Shown here: positions 7,672-16,372 of the stretch, piece by piece
How the letters are laid out: every line of letters starts with the position of its first letter
Position numbering within the stretch: position 1 is the stretch's first letter
Origin: Kitasatospora sp. SolWspMP-SS2h
Lineage (GTDB): Bacteria; Actinomycetota; Actinomycetes; Streptomycetales; Streptomycetaceae
NCBI RefSeq assembly: GCF_003259315.1
Contig: NZ_QLLT01000005.1
Span: 1 to 64,000 of the forward strand
Reading direction: 5' to 3'
DNA length: 64,000 nt
Made by a program: the position numbers and the translations under genes
Notes under the pieces: model-generated
The model's database searches: none
The model's input: only the letters and a program-made list of their open reading frames with translations
Told to the model about the DNA's origin: nothing

Positions 7672-8443
7672 GCGCGGTCCACCGGTCGCCGCGCTGCTCC
7701 AGGGTCAGCGGCAGGCCGAAGCAGTGCGAGAGGTTGCGGGCGGTGAGGGTGGTCTCGATCGGACCGGCCGTCATCACCTTGCCCTGACGGATCATCAGCA
7801 CGTGGGTCATGCCGGGGACGATCTCCTCGACGTGGTGGGTGACCATCACCATGGACGGCGCGTACTCGTCCCCGGCGAGCGCGGCGAGGCGGCGGATCAG
7901 GTCCTCCCGGCCGCCGAGGTCGAGGCCGGCGGCGGGCTCGTCGAGCAGCAGCAGCTCGGGGTCGGTCATCAGGGCGCGGGCGATCAGGGTGCGCTTGCGC
8001 TCGCCCTCGGAGAGGCTGCCGAACTTGCGGCCGACGAAGCCGGCCATGCCGAGCCGGTCGAGCAGCAGCAGGGCGCGCTGCTCGTCGGAGTCCTCGTAGG
8101 TCTCCTTGCCGTGCACGGTCTGCCCGTAAGCGGCGGTCAGCACCGTCTCCAGCACGGTCTGGCCGACCGGCAGCTTCTCGTACATCGCGGCACTGGCCAG
8201 GCCGATCCGGGCCCGCTGCTCGAACACGTCGACCTGGTCGAGCTTCTCGCCGAGCACCACGGCCTCGCCGGAGCTGGGGAACAGGTAGGCGCCGGCGATC
8301 TGGAGCAGCGTGGTCTTGCCCGCGCCGTTCGGGCCGAGCACCACCCAGCGCTCGCCCTCCCGGACCGACCAGGACACGTGATCGACGAGCGCGCGCCCCT
8401 CCCGGACCACGGAAACGTCCACCAGCTCCAGCACGTCGCTCAT
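7652..8443 (-). CDS. ABC transporter ATP-binding protein (stand-alone)
   Basis: A 263-aa nucleotide-binding subunit with all motifs: Walker A GPNGAGKT (37-44), a Q-loop region, signature LSEGE within GSLSEGERKR, Walker B LLLLDEPAAGLD, and an H-loop in THHVEEI. No membrane-subunit gene is adjacent. The sequence pattern (VWSVREGERWVVLGPNG, HHVEEIVPG) resembles the ModF/PhnK-like single ATPases of actinobacteria whose partners are unknown. The ATG at 8443 is preceded by GGGGAAGG, and the long upstream extension is rejected. The gene is divergent from the hypothetical gene at 8576. Confidence 0.9.
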   Translation of the reverse strand: MSDVLELVDVSVVREGRALVDHVSWSVREGERWVVLGPNGAGKTTLLQIAGAYLFPSSGEAVVLGEKLDQVDVFEQRARIGLASAAMYEKLPVGQTVLETVLTAAYGQTVHGKETYEDSDEQRALLLLDRLGMAGFVGRKFGSLSEGERKRTLIARALMTDPELLLLDEPAAGLDLGGREDLIRRLAALAGDEYAPSMVMVTHHVEEIVPGMTHVLMIRQGKVMTAGPIETTLTARNLSHCFGLPLTLEQRGDRWTAQGLPLG

Positions 8444-8563
8444 GCCTACGCCTTCCCCAAATGCAAGAATCCGGCCGTCCGCGGGACCTGGGCGTGAGGT
8501 CCTCGGGGTGCGGTCCACCTGTGTCAGGCCAAACCTACGCCACCCGCCCGGCGCGCTTGTCCG

Positions 8564-8569
8564 TAGGCT
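8564..8569 (+). promoter_or_regulatory. -10 hexamer, leaderless spacing
   Basis: TAGGCT ends 6 bases before the ATG at 8576, so transcription would start at or next to the A of the start codon. No ribosome site is present, which fits a leaderless message. Confidence 0.6.
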
Positions 8570-8575
8570 GGTCGG

Positions 8576-9373
8576 ATGCTCGCGACTCCTGCCGACAATC
8601 CGTACCAAGAACCCCGTTCGGGGCGGCTCACCGCCTGGGGCAACGCGCTGCTGACCGGCGCCTCCTCCCCCGACGACGCGGTCGCCGCCGTCCAGGGCGC
8701 GGACGACGCCCACCGGGTGACCGGCCTGCCCGGCGAGGCCCCGGACTCGCTGCACGGCCTGACCTGGGCGCTGGGGCGGCTGCGCGCGCTGGGCGCGCGG
8801 GGCCTGCGGCTGGCCCTCCCGGTGGCCGGGCACCCGCTCGGGCTGACCGGCCCGCCCGCGTTCAACGCGCTGGCGCTGGGCGCCGGCGAGGCCGTCCTGG
8901 CGGTCGGCGTCCCGTACGGGCTGGTGCCGGAGGTCGAGGTGTACGGGCCGGCCGGCGACCAGGGCGTGCGGGTGCTGTGGCAGTGCCTGCCGGTCGAGGA
9001 CGCGCCGCCCGCCGACGTGCCCTCGCTGGACGAGGCCGAGCGCGAACTGGCCGACGGGCTGCGGGAGGCCACCGCCGCGCTGACCCGGCTGGACGTGGCG
9101 GGGGCCGGGCCGGAGACGCTGCGCGCCCTGGAGTCCTTCCGCCGACAGGGCCACCGCGAGCTGCTGGCGCCCGGCTACCCGCCGCGCGCGGTGCGGGTGC
9201 TGCAGTCGGCCCGGCAGGTGTCCGCGCTGCTGCACATCGCGGCGGGCGGGCACGGGGCGGCGGTCTCCGCCTCCGAGATGGCCGCCCGGCGGGAGACCCT
9301 CGCCCCGCTGGACCGCACCGCCCGGCGGGCCCAGGTCGCGGCGCACAACGCGGCGGTGGACGAGCGGCGCTGA
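8576..9373 (+). CDS. Conserved actinobacterial protein of unknown function
   Basis: A 265-aa soluble protein I cannot assign to a characterised family. Its beginning (MLATPADNPYQEPRSGRLTAWGNALLTG) and the segments ALPVAGHPLGLTGPPAFNALAL and APGYPPRAVRVLQSARQV look like a conserved streptomycete protein. There is no signal peptide, membrane segment or metal motif. The middle contains Gly-Leu-Pro-rich strands that could form a substrate pocket, but this is speculation. The start follows the -10 hexamer at leaderless spacing. It sits divergently from the ABC ATPase. Confidence 0.75.
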   Translation: MLATPADNPYQEPRSGRLTAWGNALLTGASSPDDAVAAVQGADDAHRVTGLPGEAPDSLHGLTWALGRLRALGARGLRLALPVAGHPLGLTGPPAFNALALGAGEAVLAVGVPYGLVPEVEVYGPAGDQGVRVLWQCLPVEDAPPADVPSLDEAERELADGLREATAALTRLDVAGAGPETLRALESFRRQGHRELLAPGYPPRAVRVLQSARQVSALLHIAAGGHGAAVSASEMAARRETLAPLDRTARRAQVAAHNAAVDERR

Positions 9374-9419
9374 CCGGTTCCCCGCCCCCGCTCACGGGCG
9401 TCGGCCCCGCCCGCGGGCG

Positions 9420-10064
9420 TCAGCCCTGGTGGCGGACGGCCCACAGGGCGGCCTGGGTGCGGTCGGCGACGTCCAGCTTCATCAGGATGTTCGACACGTG
9501 CGTCTTGACCGTCTTCTCCGACAGGTGCAGGGCGCGGGCGATCTCCCGGTTGGAGCGGCCGTCGGCGATGTGCGAGAGCACCTCGCGCTCCCGGTCGGTG
9601 AGGGTGCCGCCGCGGCCCTGCGGCACGGCCGGGAGGTCCTCGGCGAGCAGCGCGGCGGCCAGTTCGGGCTGGAGCAGGACGTGTCCGGCGTGCACCGAGC
9701 GGATCGCCCCGGCCAGCGCCTCCGGGTCGACGTCCTTGTACACGTAGCCCGCGGCGCCCGCGCGCAGCGCCGGGACGACGGTGCGGTGCTCGGTGAAGCT
9801 GGTGACGATCAGCACCCGGGCCGCGCTGCCGCGCTCGCGCAGCAGGCGCAGCGCCTCGATGCCGTCGACCTTGGGCATCTTGAGGTCCATCAGGACCACG
9901 TCGGGGGCGAGTTCGGCGGCCCGCTCGACGGCCTCGGCGCCGTCGGCGGCCTCGCCGACCACCTCGATGTCGTCCTGCACCTCCAGGAAGGTGCGCAGGC
10001 CGCGCCGGACCACCTGGTGGTCGTCCACCAGCAGCACGCGGATCGGTGACGCGGTGTCAGGCAC
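9420..10064 (-). CDS. NarL/FixJ-family response regulator
   Basis: A 214-aa two-component response regulator. The receiver domain has the acidic pair D14-D15, phosphoacceptor D60 (VVLMDLKMP) and a conserved Lys in YVYKDVDPEAL. The LuxR-type helix-turn-helix (about 148-210) contains LTDREREVLSHIADGRSNREIA and TVKTHVSNILMKL. The GTG start at 10064 overlaps the end of the kinase gene by 8 bases, with GGAGGT five bases upstream inside the kinase gene, so translation is coupled. It is the cognate regulator of the GAF-domain kinase. The target genes are unknown. Confidence 0.93.
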   Translation of the reverse strand: MPDTASPIRVLLVDDHQVVRRGLRTFLEVQDDIEVVGEAADGAEAVERAAELAPDVVLMDLKMPKVDGIEALRLLRERGSAARVLIVTSFTEHRTVVPALRAGAAGYVYKDVDPEALAGAIRSVHAGHVLLQPELAAALLAEDLPAVPQGRGGTLTDREREVLSHIADGRSNREIARALHLSEKTVKTHVSNILMKLDVADRTQAALWAVRHQG

Positions 10065-11196
10065 CGGGGACCTCCAGTTCGACCAGGGTGCCCCGGCCCG
10101 GGGCGGACTCCAGGGACAGCCGGCCGCCGACCGCGGCGGCCCGGTCGCGCATCGACACCAGCCCGAGGTGCCGGCCGGCCCGGCGCACCGACTCGGGGTC
10201 GAAGCCGCGGCCGTCGTCGCGGACGGTCAGCTTGACGCCGCGGCTCGGGGTGCCGGTGAGGGTGACCGTGACGGTGCCGGCCCGGGCGTGCCGCAGCGCG
10301 TTGTGCAGCGCCTCCTGGGCGACCCGCAGGACGGCCGCCTCCTGGGCGGCGGGCAGCGCGCGGACGCCGGTGGCGGTGAAGGCGACGGCGGCGCTGTGCG
10401 CCCGGTCCAGCACCTGGACCTGCGAGGCGAGGGTGGCCACCAGGCCGTCCTCCTCCAGCGCGGCGGGGCGCAGTTCGACGACCACGGCGCGCAGTTCGTC
10501 GGCGGCCTCGGCGGCGAGCCGGGCCACCTCGGCCAGGTGGTCGCGGGCCCGGGCCGGGTCCCGGTCGACCAGCTTGGCGGCGGCGCGGGCGGTCAGCCGC
10601 AGCGAGAACAGCTTCTGCGAGACGGCGTCGTGCAGGTCGTGGGCGATCCGGGCCCGCTCGCCGGACAGGGTCAGTTCGCGGCTGCGCTCGTAGAGCCGGG
10701 CGTTGCCGAGGGCGAGCGCGGCGTGCGCGACCAGGATGCGCAGCAGTTCCTCGTCGTGGTCGGTGAAGCCGCCGGGCTTGTTGGCCAGGAACAGGGCGCC
10801 GGCGATCTCGCCCTCGTCCATGATCGGCATCCCGAGGAAGTCGGTCATGTCCGGGTGGGCGTCCGGCCAGCCGCCGAACGCGGGCGCGGTGCGGACGTCC
10901 TCCAGCCGGGTGGGTGCGCGGTCGTGCAGCATCGAGGCCAGCACGCCGTGCTGGCGCGGCAGCGGGCCGATCGCCCGCCACTGCTCGTCGCTCACCCCGT
11001 CCACCACGAACTGGGCGAACCCGCCGTGGTCGTCCGGCAGCCCGAGCGCCGCGTACTCGGCCCCGAGCAGGGTGCGCGCGGAGGCGGTGATCCGGCGCAG
11101 CACCTCCCGGACCTCCAGCGGCCGGGACATCGCCAGCACCGCCGTGCTGACCGCCTCGATCGCCTGCAACGACGGGTCGCACCGGGGACTGTCCAT
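10057..11196 (-). CDS. GAF-domain sensor histidine kinase (HisKA_3 type)
   Basis: A 379-aa soluble kinase with an N-terminal GAF domain (about 20-160), a HisKA_3 dimerisation helix with phosphoacceptor H186 in ARIAHDLHDAVSQKLF, and a HATPase domain with EALHNALRHA (N box) and DDGRGFDP (G1). There are no membrane segments, so it senses a cytoplasmic signal. It resembles the DevS/LiaS-like group, but haem ligation cannot be judged by eye. I chose the ATG at 11196: TAGCGT lies 7 bases upstream, a leaderless arrangement that makes the GTG at 11205 unlikely. It forms an operon with the overlapping response regulator. Confidence 0.92.
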   Translation of the reverse strand: MDSPRCDPSLQAIEAVSTAVLAMSRPLEVREVLRRITASARTLLGAEYAALGLPDDHGGFAQFVVDGVSDEQWRAIGPLPRQHGVLASMLHDRAPTRLEDVRTAPAFGGWPDAHPDMTDFLGMPIMDEGEIAGALFLANKPGGFTDHDEELLRILVAHAALALGNARLYERSRELTLSGERARIAHDLHDAVSQKLFSLRLTARAAAKLVDRDPARARDHLAEVARLAAEAADELRAVVVELRPAALEEDGLVATLASQVQVLDRAHSAAVAFTATGVRALPAAQEAAVLRVAQEALHNALRHARAGTVTVTLTGTPSRGVKLTVRDDGRGFDPESVRRAGRHLGLVSMRDRAAAVGGRLSLESAPGRGTLVELEVPGA

Positions 11197-11203
11197 GCCG
11201 CCC

Positions 11204-11209
11204 ACGCTA
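11204..11209 (-). promoter_or_regulatory. -10 hexamer of the kinase-regulator operon, leaderless spacing
   Basis: TAGCGT on the minus strand, 7 bases before the ATG at 11196. It decides the start choice for the kinase. Confidence 0.6.
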
Positions 11210-11316
11210 CCGCCGCGATCACGCCCCCACCTCGGGCCCCGGACCTAGGACGGAGGGCCCGGAGCGGGGCGGTGACCGCGGACGGCGCGGCGGATCGGCG
11301 GGTCGGCGGGTCGGCG

Positions 11317-11706
11317 TCAGAACATGCCGTTGCCGTTGGCGGACCCGGTGGGGACGTCCTGGATGACGTCCCAGTGCTCGACGACCTTGCCGCCCTCCAG
11401 GCGGAAGTAGTCGGCGAGCGCGCGGCCGGGGTTGTCCGGGTTCCCGGGTTCGAGGTCGAGGTGGGCGTGGGTGGCGACCAGGTCGCCCTCGGCGATGACG
11501 CGCTTGATGTGCAGGCGCAGGTCGGGGTACTCGCCGCGGAGCCAGCGCACGAAGCCGACGAACGCCTCCGGGCCGTCCTGGGCGTCGGGGTTGTGCTGGA
11601 CGTAGACGGGTCCGAAGTGGTCGGCGACGGCCTTCTCCGGGTCTCCGCCGAACGCGGTCGTGTAGTAGTCGACGACGACCCGCTTGTTCTCTTCGAGCTG
11701 CGACAT
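11317..11706 (-). CDS. SnoaL-like / NTF2-fold protein
   Basis: A 129-aa protein of the SnoaL-like polyketide cyclase/NTF2 superfamily. The pattern is YYTTAFGGDPEKAVADHFGPVYVQHNPDAQDG, then LRLHIKRVIAEGDLVATHAHL and ALADYFRLEGGKVVEHWDVIQDVP, typical of the small alpha+beta cone fold. Members include polyketide cyclases, limonene-epoxide hydrolase relatives and many unassigned stress proteins. No polyketide genes surround it, so a cyclase role is not supported. The ATG at 11706 has GAGAGGAAG upstream. The C-terminus ends ANGNGMF. Confidence 0.87.
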   Translation of the reverse strand: MSQLEENKRVVVDYYTTAFGGDPEKAVADHFGPVYVQHNPDAQDGPEAFVGFVRWLRGEYPDLRLHIKRVIAEGDLVATHAHLDLEPGNPDNPGRALADYFRLEGGKVVEHWDVIQDVPTGSANGNGMF

Positions 11707-12002
11707 GACGTACTTCCTCTCCAGGGGGGCTCCCCGGGGACGACCGTCGCGGAAGCAAGGGGTTGCGCGGCACCGGGGAACCAGGATTTCTCGACTGGTC
11801 TGCCCTCGCGTCGTGGTGGCCGCCTGGGCGGGCGCGCCGACGCTGGTACCACTTTCCCTTGCCGCCCGGAATACCGGGCGTACGGCAGGATCGACCGCCG
11901 TACGGCGGCGATCTCCTGTCGCACCCCCCACGGTACCGGCCGGGCGCCGACCGCGTGGGGCGCGAAGGTCCCGGGGCCACGGGACGGAGGACCCGGGAAC
12001 GG
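11707..12002. other. Intergenic region upstream of the SnoaL-like gene
   Basis: About 300 bases with no credible gene. It holds a perfect 14-base palindrome CCGCCGTACGGCGG at 11895-11908, a possible operator, and a -10-like TACCGT on the minus strand at 11930-11935. Nothing else stands out. Confidence 0.5.
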
Positions 12003-12028
12003 CGAAGGGCCCCCGCGGGGGCCCTTCG
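12003..12028 (-). terminator. Terminator of the FHA-ABC transporter gene
   Basis: A 26-base perfect palindrome, CGAAGGGCCCCC / GGGGGCCCTTCG with a 2-base centre, 10 bases past the stop of the ABC gene. Confidence 0.8.
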
Positions 12029-12037
12029 GACGTGCGG

Positions 12038-14746
12038 TCAGCCGTTCTGCATGACCTCGGGTTCGTGGCGCTTCTGGAAGCGCTGGATGGCGAAGCCCAG
12101 GCCCGCCGCGATCAGGACCAGGACGAACCAGTTGAGGAACATGATGCCCGCCGAGTGGTCCCAGAGGGAGTCCAGCGGGGCGGTCTCCGGGGGCTTGGCC
12201 ACGACCACCGGGGAGATGTGGGCGAGGTCGAGCGTGTTGCCGCTGGCGGCGACGCCCCAGCGGGCGGGCATCAGCCAGCCGAGCTGCTCCAGGCCGGGCT
12301 TGTCGAAGAGCTGGAAGATCGCGCCGGTGAAGACCATCTGGACGATGGCGAACATGACCAGCAGCGGCATGGTCTTCTCGGCGGTCTTGACCAGCGAGGA
12401 GATCGCCAGGCCGACCATCATGGAGGTGAAGCTGAGCAGGATCACGCCGACGGACATCTCGACCGCGGGCAGGTGCTTGAGGATCAGGCCCTCGGCGGGG
12501 AGGGTGCGGACCTTGAAGGCGATCGCGGAGATGATGCCGCCCTGGAGGAAGCTGATCGCGCCGAGCACGATGAACTTCGAGGCCAGGTAGGCGGAGCGGG
12601 ACAGGCCGGTGGCGCGCTCCCGCTCGTAGATCGCGCGTTCCTTGATGAGTTCGCGGACCGAGTTCGCCGAGCCGGACAGGCAGGCGGAGAACGCGACGAC
12701 CATCAGGATCAGCCGGGCGACGTCGTTGCGGCCGTTGCCGCACGGGGCCAGGCCGCACTTGTCGGGGATGACGGCGGAGACCGCGCCGAGGACCAGCGGC
12801 AGCAGCAGGGACAGCGCGATGAAGCCCTTGTCGGAGGCGATCACCGCCAGGTAGCGGCGGATCAGCGTCCACAGCTGGGAGCCCCAGCTCTGCGGCTTGG
12901 GCGGGCGGAGCTGGTTGACGGCGTTGGGCTGCTGCACCTGGGAGACGGCGGCGTCCACGTTGGCCGAGTACTGCTGGTGGTGGACGGAGTTGCGGTAGCG
13001 GCCGGCCCAGTCGTGGTCGGGGTAGTTCTCGAACGCCTGGAAGACGTCGGCCCAGGTCTCGTAGCCGAAGAAGTGCAGCGCCTCGCCGGGCGGGCCGAAG
13101 TAGGCCACCGAGCCGCCGGGGGCCATCACCAGCAGCCGGTCGCAGAGCGCGAGTTCGGCGACCGAGTGGGTGACGACGAGGACGGTGCGGCCGTCGTCGG
13201 CCAGGCCGCGCAGGGTCTGCATGACCTCGCGGTCCATGCCCGGGTCGAGGCCGGAGGTGGGCTCGTCCAGGAAGATCAGCGAGGGCTTGGTGAGCAGCTC
13301 CAGGGCGACCGAGACGCGCTTCTGCTGGCCGCCGGAGAGCGCGGTGATCCGGTTGTCGGCGCGCTTGTCCAGGCGCAGTTCGTACAGCACCTCGTCGATC
13401 CGGCGCGCGCGCTCGGCGGCCTCGGTGTCGCCGGGGAAGCGCAGCTGGGCCGCGTACTTGAGGGCGGTGCGGACGGTGAGTTCCTTGTGCAGGATCTCGG
13501 ACTGCGGGACGAGGCCGATCCGGGAGCGCAGTTCGGCGAACTGGCGGTACAGGTTGCGGCCGTCGTAGAGCACGTCGCCGCGGTCGGCGGGGCGGTAGCC
13601 GGTGAGGGCGCGCAGCAGGGTGGACTTTCCGGAGCCGGACGGGCCGATCACCGCGACCAGGGACTTCTCCGGGACGGAGAAGCTGACGTCGTCGAGCAGG
13701 ACCTTCTTGCCGCCCTTGAAGTCGACCTCGACGGTCAGGTGGTGGGCGGAGAAGGAGACGGCGCCGTTGTCGACGAACTCCTGGAGCTGGTCGCCGACCA
13801 GCACGAAGGAGGAGTGGCCGACGGTGAGCCGGTCCTGCGGGCCCATCAGCTGGCGGCGGGTGGGCTGGCCGTTGAGGAAGATCCCGTTGTGGCTGCCGAG
13901 GTCGACGATCTCCCAGCGGCCGTCCGGGAGTTGGCGCAGTTCGGCGTGGTGGCGGGAGACCTGGAGGTCGGAGACCACGATGTCGTTGTCGAGCGCGCGG
14001 CCGATCCGGATGGTGCGGCCGCCGGCCAGGCTGCGGATCATCGTCGGGTGGCCGAGCCCGCCGGCCGGGGCGCCCGGCTGCGGCGGCCCGGCCGGGACGT
14101 GCGGCTGCGCGGGCGGCGGCTCGGGGAACTGCTGCTGCACCGGGAACGGCTGCCGGGCCGGCGGCTGCGGCGGCTGGGCCTGCGGCGGGACGGGCGCGGG
14201 GGCCTGCTGCTGGGGGAAGCCGGGGCGCGGGGTGGGGGCGTCCCAGCCCTGCGGGATCGGCTGCTCGACCGGCGGCGGCCGGTGGCCCGGCCCGGCGGCC
14301 GGGCCGGGGCCGAACTGCGGCTGCTGGTACGGGGCCTGGCCCGGCTGCGGGCCGGCGGCGCGGCTGGTGGCGGCCTCGTGGATGCCGCCGCCCTGCGGGC
14401 CGGGGGCGGCGACCGGCGCGGTGAAGGCGAGCCGGGGTCCGTTCTGGCCGTTGCCGAGGTGCACGACGGTGCCGGGGTGGACCGCGGTCCGGGCGACCCG
14501 GGCCCCGGCGACGAAGGTCCCGTTGGTGGAGCCGTGGTCGGCGAGCTGCCAGGTGGCGCCGTCGAAGCTCAGGGCGGCGTGCCGCCAGGAGACCCGGGCG
14601 TCGTCGAACGGGAAGTCCGAGGCCGGATCGCGGCCGATGGTGTAGGCGCGGCCGGGTTCCAGTACCCGCTGCCGGCCGTCGATTTCAAGTACGAGTTGCG
14701 GCAACTCTCCGCCCGCCCTGCTCTCCGGTCCCCCAGGATGCTGCAT
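12038..14746 (-). CDS. Double-FHA-domain ABC transporter (ATPase fused to ABC-2 permease)
   Basis: A 902-aa fusion protein. FHA domain 1 (about 35-100) has YTIGRDPASDF and HGSTNGTFV. A long Pro/Gln-rich linker (about 115-240) follows. FHA domain 2 (about 245-310) has IGRALDNDIV, VSRHHAEL and GSHNGIFLNG. The ATPase has Walker A GPSGSGKST near 367, signature SGGQQKR near 466 and Walker B LIFLDEPTSGLDP. Six hydrophobic segments (about 640-890) form an ABCG-type permease. The layout equals that of the mycobacterial FHA-ABC protein Rv1747, which is regulated by Ser/Thr kinase phosphorylation and implicated in export of cell-envelope glycolipid. FHA domains bind phosphothreonine, so control by a PknB-type kinase is likely. 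The substrate is unknown. Confidence 0.92.
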   Translation of the reverse strand: MQHPGGPESRAGGELPQLVLEIDGRQRVLEPGRAYTIGRDPASDFPFDDARVSWRHAALSFDGATWQLADHGSTNGTFVAGARVARTAVHPGTVVHLGNGQNGPRLAFTAPVAAPGPQGGGIHEAATSRAAGPQPGQAPYQQPQFGPGPAAGPGHRPPPVEQPIPQGWDAPTPRPGFPQQQAPAPVPPQAQPPQPPARQPFPVQQQFPEPPPAQPHVPAGPPQPGAPAGGLGHPTMIRSLAGGRTIRIGRALDNDIVVSDLQVSRHHAELRQLPDGRWEIVDLGSHNGIFLNGQPTRRQLMGPQDRLTVGHSSFVLVGDQLQEFVDNGAVSFSAHHLTVEVDFKGGKKVLLDDVSFSVPEKSLVAVIGPSGSGKSTLLRALTGYRPADRGDVLYDGRNLYRQFAELRSRIGLVPQSEILHKELTVRTALKYAAQLRFPGDTEAAERARRIDEVLYELRLDKRADNRITALSGGQQKRVSVALELLTKPSLIFLDEPTSGLDPGMDREVMQTLRGLADDGRTVLVVTHSVAELALCDRLLVMAPGGSVAYFGPPGEALHFFGYETWADVFQAFENYPDHDWAGRYRNSVHHQQYSANVDAAVSQVQQPNAVNQLRPPKPQSWGSQLWTLIRRYLAVIASDKGFIALSLLLPLVLGAVSAVIPDKCGLAPCGNGRNDVARLILMVVAFSACLSGSANSVRELIKERAIYERERATGLSRSAYLASKFIVLGAISFLQGGIISAIAFKVRTLPAEGLILKHLPAVEMSVGVILLSFTSMMVGLAISSLVKTAEKTMPLLVMFAIVQMVFTGAIFQLFDKPGLEQLGWLMPARWGVAASGNTLDLAHISPVVVAKPPETAPLDSLWDHSAGIMFLNWFVLVLIAAGLGFAIQRFQKRHEPEVMQNG

Positions 14747-14886
14747 CTGACGGGGGAATCATTCCAGCCCGGCGGGCGTACTCGGAAGTCGGGACGGGCT
14801 TCTGTGACCGCTCGGCAACCAGGTCGGGGCGGTTCCGGGGCATCCGGCGGGCCGCCGGGTCGGGCCCGGGAGGGCCGCCGGGACGG

Positions 14887-14928
14887 CCCGGGACGACCGG
14901 GGACGGGCCCGGGACGACCGGGGACGGG
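14887..14928. repeat. Two perfect 21-bp tandem repeats
   Basis: The 21-base unit CCCGGGACGACC-GGGGACGGG occurs twice back to back in the divergent intergenic region between the FHA-ABC gene and serB. A third, partial GC-rich copy follows. Its G runs could fold into a quadruplex. Function unknown. Confidence 0.7.
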
Positions 14929-15020
14929 CGCGGGAGGAGCACCCGGACGGGTGCCGGGCGGCGGGTCCGGCGGGCGTCCCACGCACCGGACGCCTGCGGT
15001 CGGGGCGCGGGCGGTCCGGG

Positions 15021-15026
15021 TAGCGT
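15021..15026 (+). promoter_or_regulatory. -10 hexamer of serB
   Basis: TAGCGT lies 10 bases before the serB ATG, so the message would have only a very short leader. Confidence 0.5.
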
Positions 15027-15036
15027 GGGGGGCACC

Positions 15037-16299
15037 ATGAACGCAACTGATCCGGCCGCTCAGGCCCTTTCCGCCGCGCCGCCCGTGAGCACCGACGCCG
15101 AGCGCACGCTGCTGGTCAAGGTGTTCGGCAAGGACCGCCCCGGGCTCACCGCGGGCCTGTTCGACCGGCTCGCCGGTTTCGGCGTCGAGGTGATCGACAT
15201 CGAGCAGGTGGTGACCCGTGGCCGGATAACGCTGTGCGCCCTGGTCACTCCCCCGGCCGCGCCGGGCGCGGAGGGCACGCTGCGGGTGACCGTGCACCGC
15301 TGGGCGGAGGAGCACAAGCTCCAGGCCGAGGTCATCTCCGGCACCGGCGACAACCGTTCGCGCGGCGAGGGCCGCTCGCATGTGACGGTGCTCGGCAATC
15401 CGCTGACGGCGGCGGCGGTGGCGGCGCTGTCGGCCCGGGTGTCGGAGACCGGCGGCAACATCGACCGGGTCTTCCGCCTCGCCAAGTACCCGGTGACGGC
15501 GGTGGAGTTGACCATCTCGGGGGTGCCCACCGAGGAGCTGCGCGCGGTGCTGGCGGCGGAGGCCGCGGCCCAGCGGGTGGACATCGCGGTGGTCCGGACG
15601 GGCCTGCACCGGCGGGCCAAGCGCCTGGTGGTGATGGACGTGGACTCCACGCTGATCCAGGACGAGGTGATCGAGCTGTTCGCGGCCCACGCGGGCTGCG
15701 AGGAGCAGGTCGCCGAGGTGACCGCGCAGGCGATGCGCGGCGAGCTGGACTTCGCCGAGTCGCTGCGCGCCCGGGTGGCGCTGCTGGCCGGGCTGGACGC
15801 CGCGGTCACCGAGAAGGTCCGCGCCGAGGTCCGGCTGACCCCGGGCGCCCGGACGCTGATCCGCACCCTCAAGCGGCTCGGCTACCAGGTGGCGATCGTC
15901 TCCGGCGGGTTCACCCAGGTCACCGACCACCTGGTGGAGCGGCTGGGCCTGGACTTCGCCGCCGCCAACACCCTGGAGATCGCGGACGGGAAGTTCACCG
16001 GCCGGGTGACCGGCGAGATCGTCGACCGGGCGGGCAAGGCCCGCTGGCTGGCCCGGTTTGCCGAGCGGGCCGGGGTGCCGCTGGAGCAGACGGTGGCGAT
16101 CGGCGACGGCGCCAACGACCTGGACATGCTGAACGCGGCCGGGCTGGGCGTCGCGTTCAACGCCAAGCCGGTGGTCCGCGAGCAGGCCGACACCGCCGTG
16201 AACGTGCCGTTCCTGGACACCGTGCTGTACCTGCTCGGGGTGACCCGCGAGGAGGTCGAGGCGGCCGACGAGCTGGACGGCACGCCCACCGGGGACTGA
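15037..16299 (+). CDS. serB: Phosphoserine phosphatase
   Basis: A 420-aa enzyme for the last step of serine synthesis, hydrolysing O-phosphoserine to serine. Two N-terminal ACT regulatory domains (about 24-100 and 115-190, with VFGKDRPGLTAGLFDRLA and VTVLGNPLTAAAVAALSA) precede the HAD phosphatase domain. The HAD motifs are DVDST (nucleophile D201, acid D203), VSGGFTQV, a Lys in RAGKARWL, and GDGANDLDM. The length and ACT-ACT-HAD layout match actinobacterial SerB2-type enzymes, where ACT domains bind serine. The ATG at 15037 is preferred over the GTG at 15025, because the latter overlaps the -10 hexamer. Confidence 0.96.
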   Translation: MNATDPAAQALSAAPPVSTDAERTLLVKVFGKDRPGLTAGLFDRLAGFGVEVIDIEQVVTRGRITLCALVTPPAAPGAEGTLRVTVHRWAEEHKLQAEVISGTGDNRSRGEGRSHVTVLGNPLTAAAVAALSARVSETGGNIDRVFRLAKYPVTAVELTISGVPTEELRAVLAAEAAAQRVDIAVVRTGLHRRAKRLVVMDVDSTLIQDEVIELFAAHAGCEEQVAEVTAQAMRGELDFAESLRARVALLAGLDAAVTEKVRAEVRLTPGARTLIRTLKRLGYQVAIVSGGFTQVTDHLVERLGLDFAAANTLEIADGKFTGRVTGEIVDRAGKARWLARFAERAGVPLEQTVAIGDGANDLDMLNAAGLGVAFNAKPVVREQADTAVNVPFLDTVLYLLGVTREEVEAADELDGTPTGD

Positions 16300-16315
16300 C
16301 CGGGCGCCGACGGCG

Positions 16316-16347
16316 AGGGGCGGCACCCGCGTACGGGTGCCGCCCCT
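16316..16347. terminator. Bidirectional terminator between serB and the SixA-type gene
   Basis: Perfect 14-bp stem AGGGGCGGCACCCG / CGGGTGCCGCCCCT with a 4-base loop, between convergent genes ending at 16299 and 16373. Confidence 0.88.
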
Positions 16348-16372
16348 GCGGCACGGAGGCGGTCTCCGCCGC

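Noticed and set aside
11684..15040. A 1118-codon plus-strand frame
   Set aside because: Antisense to the FHA-ABC gene, whose domains are unmistakable. The translation is repetitive Gly/Asp/Glu.
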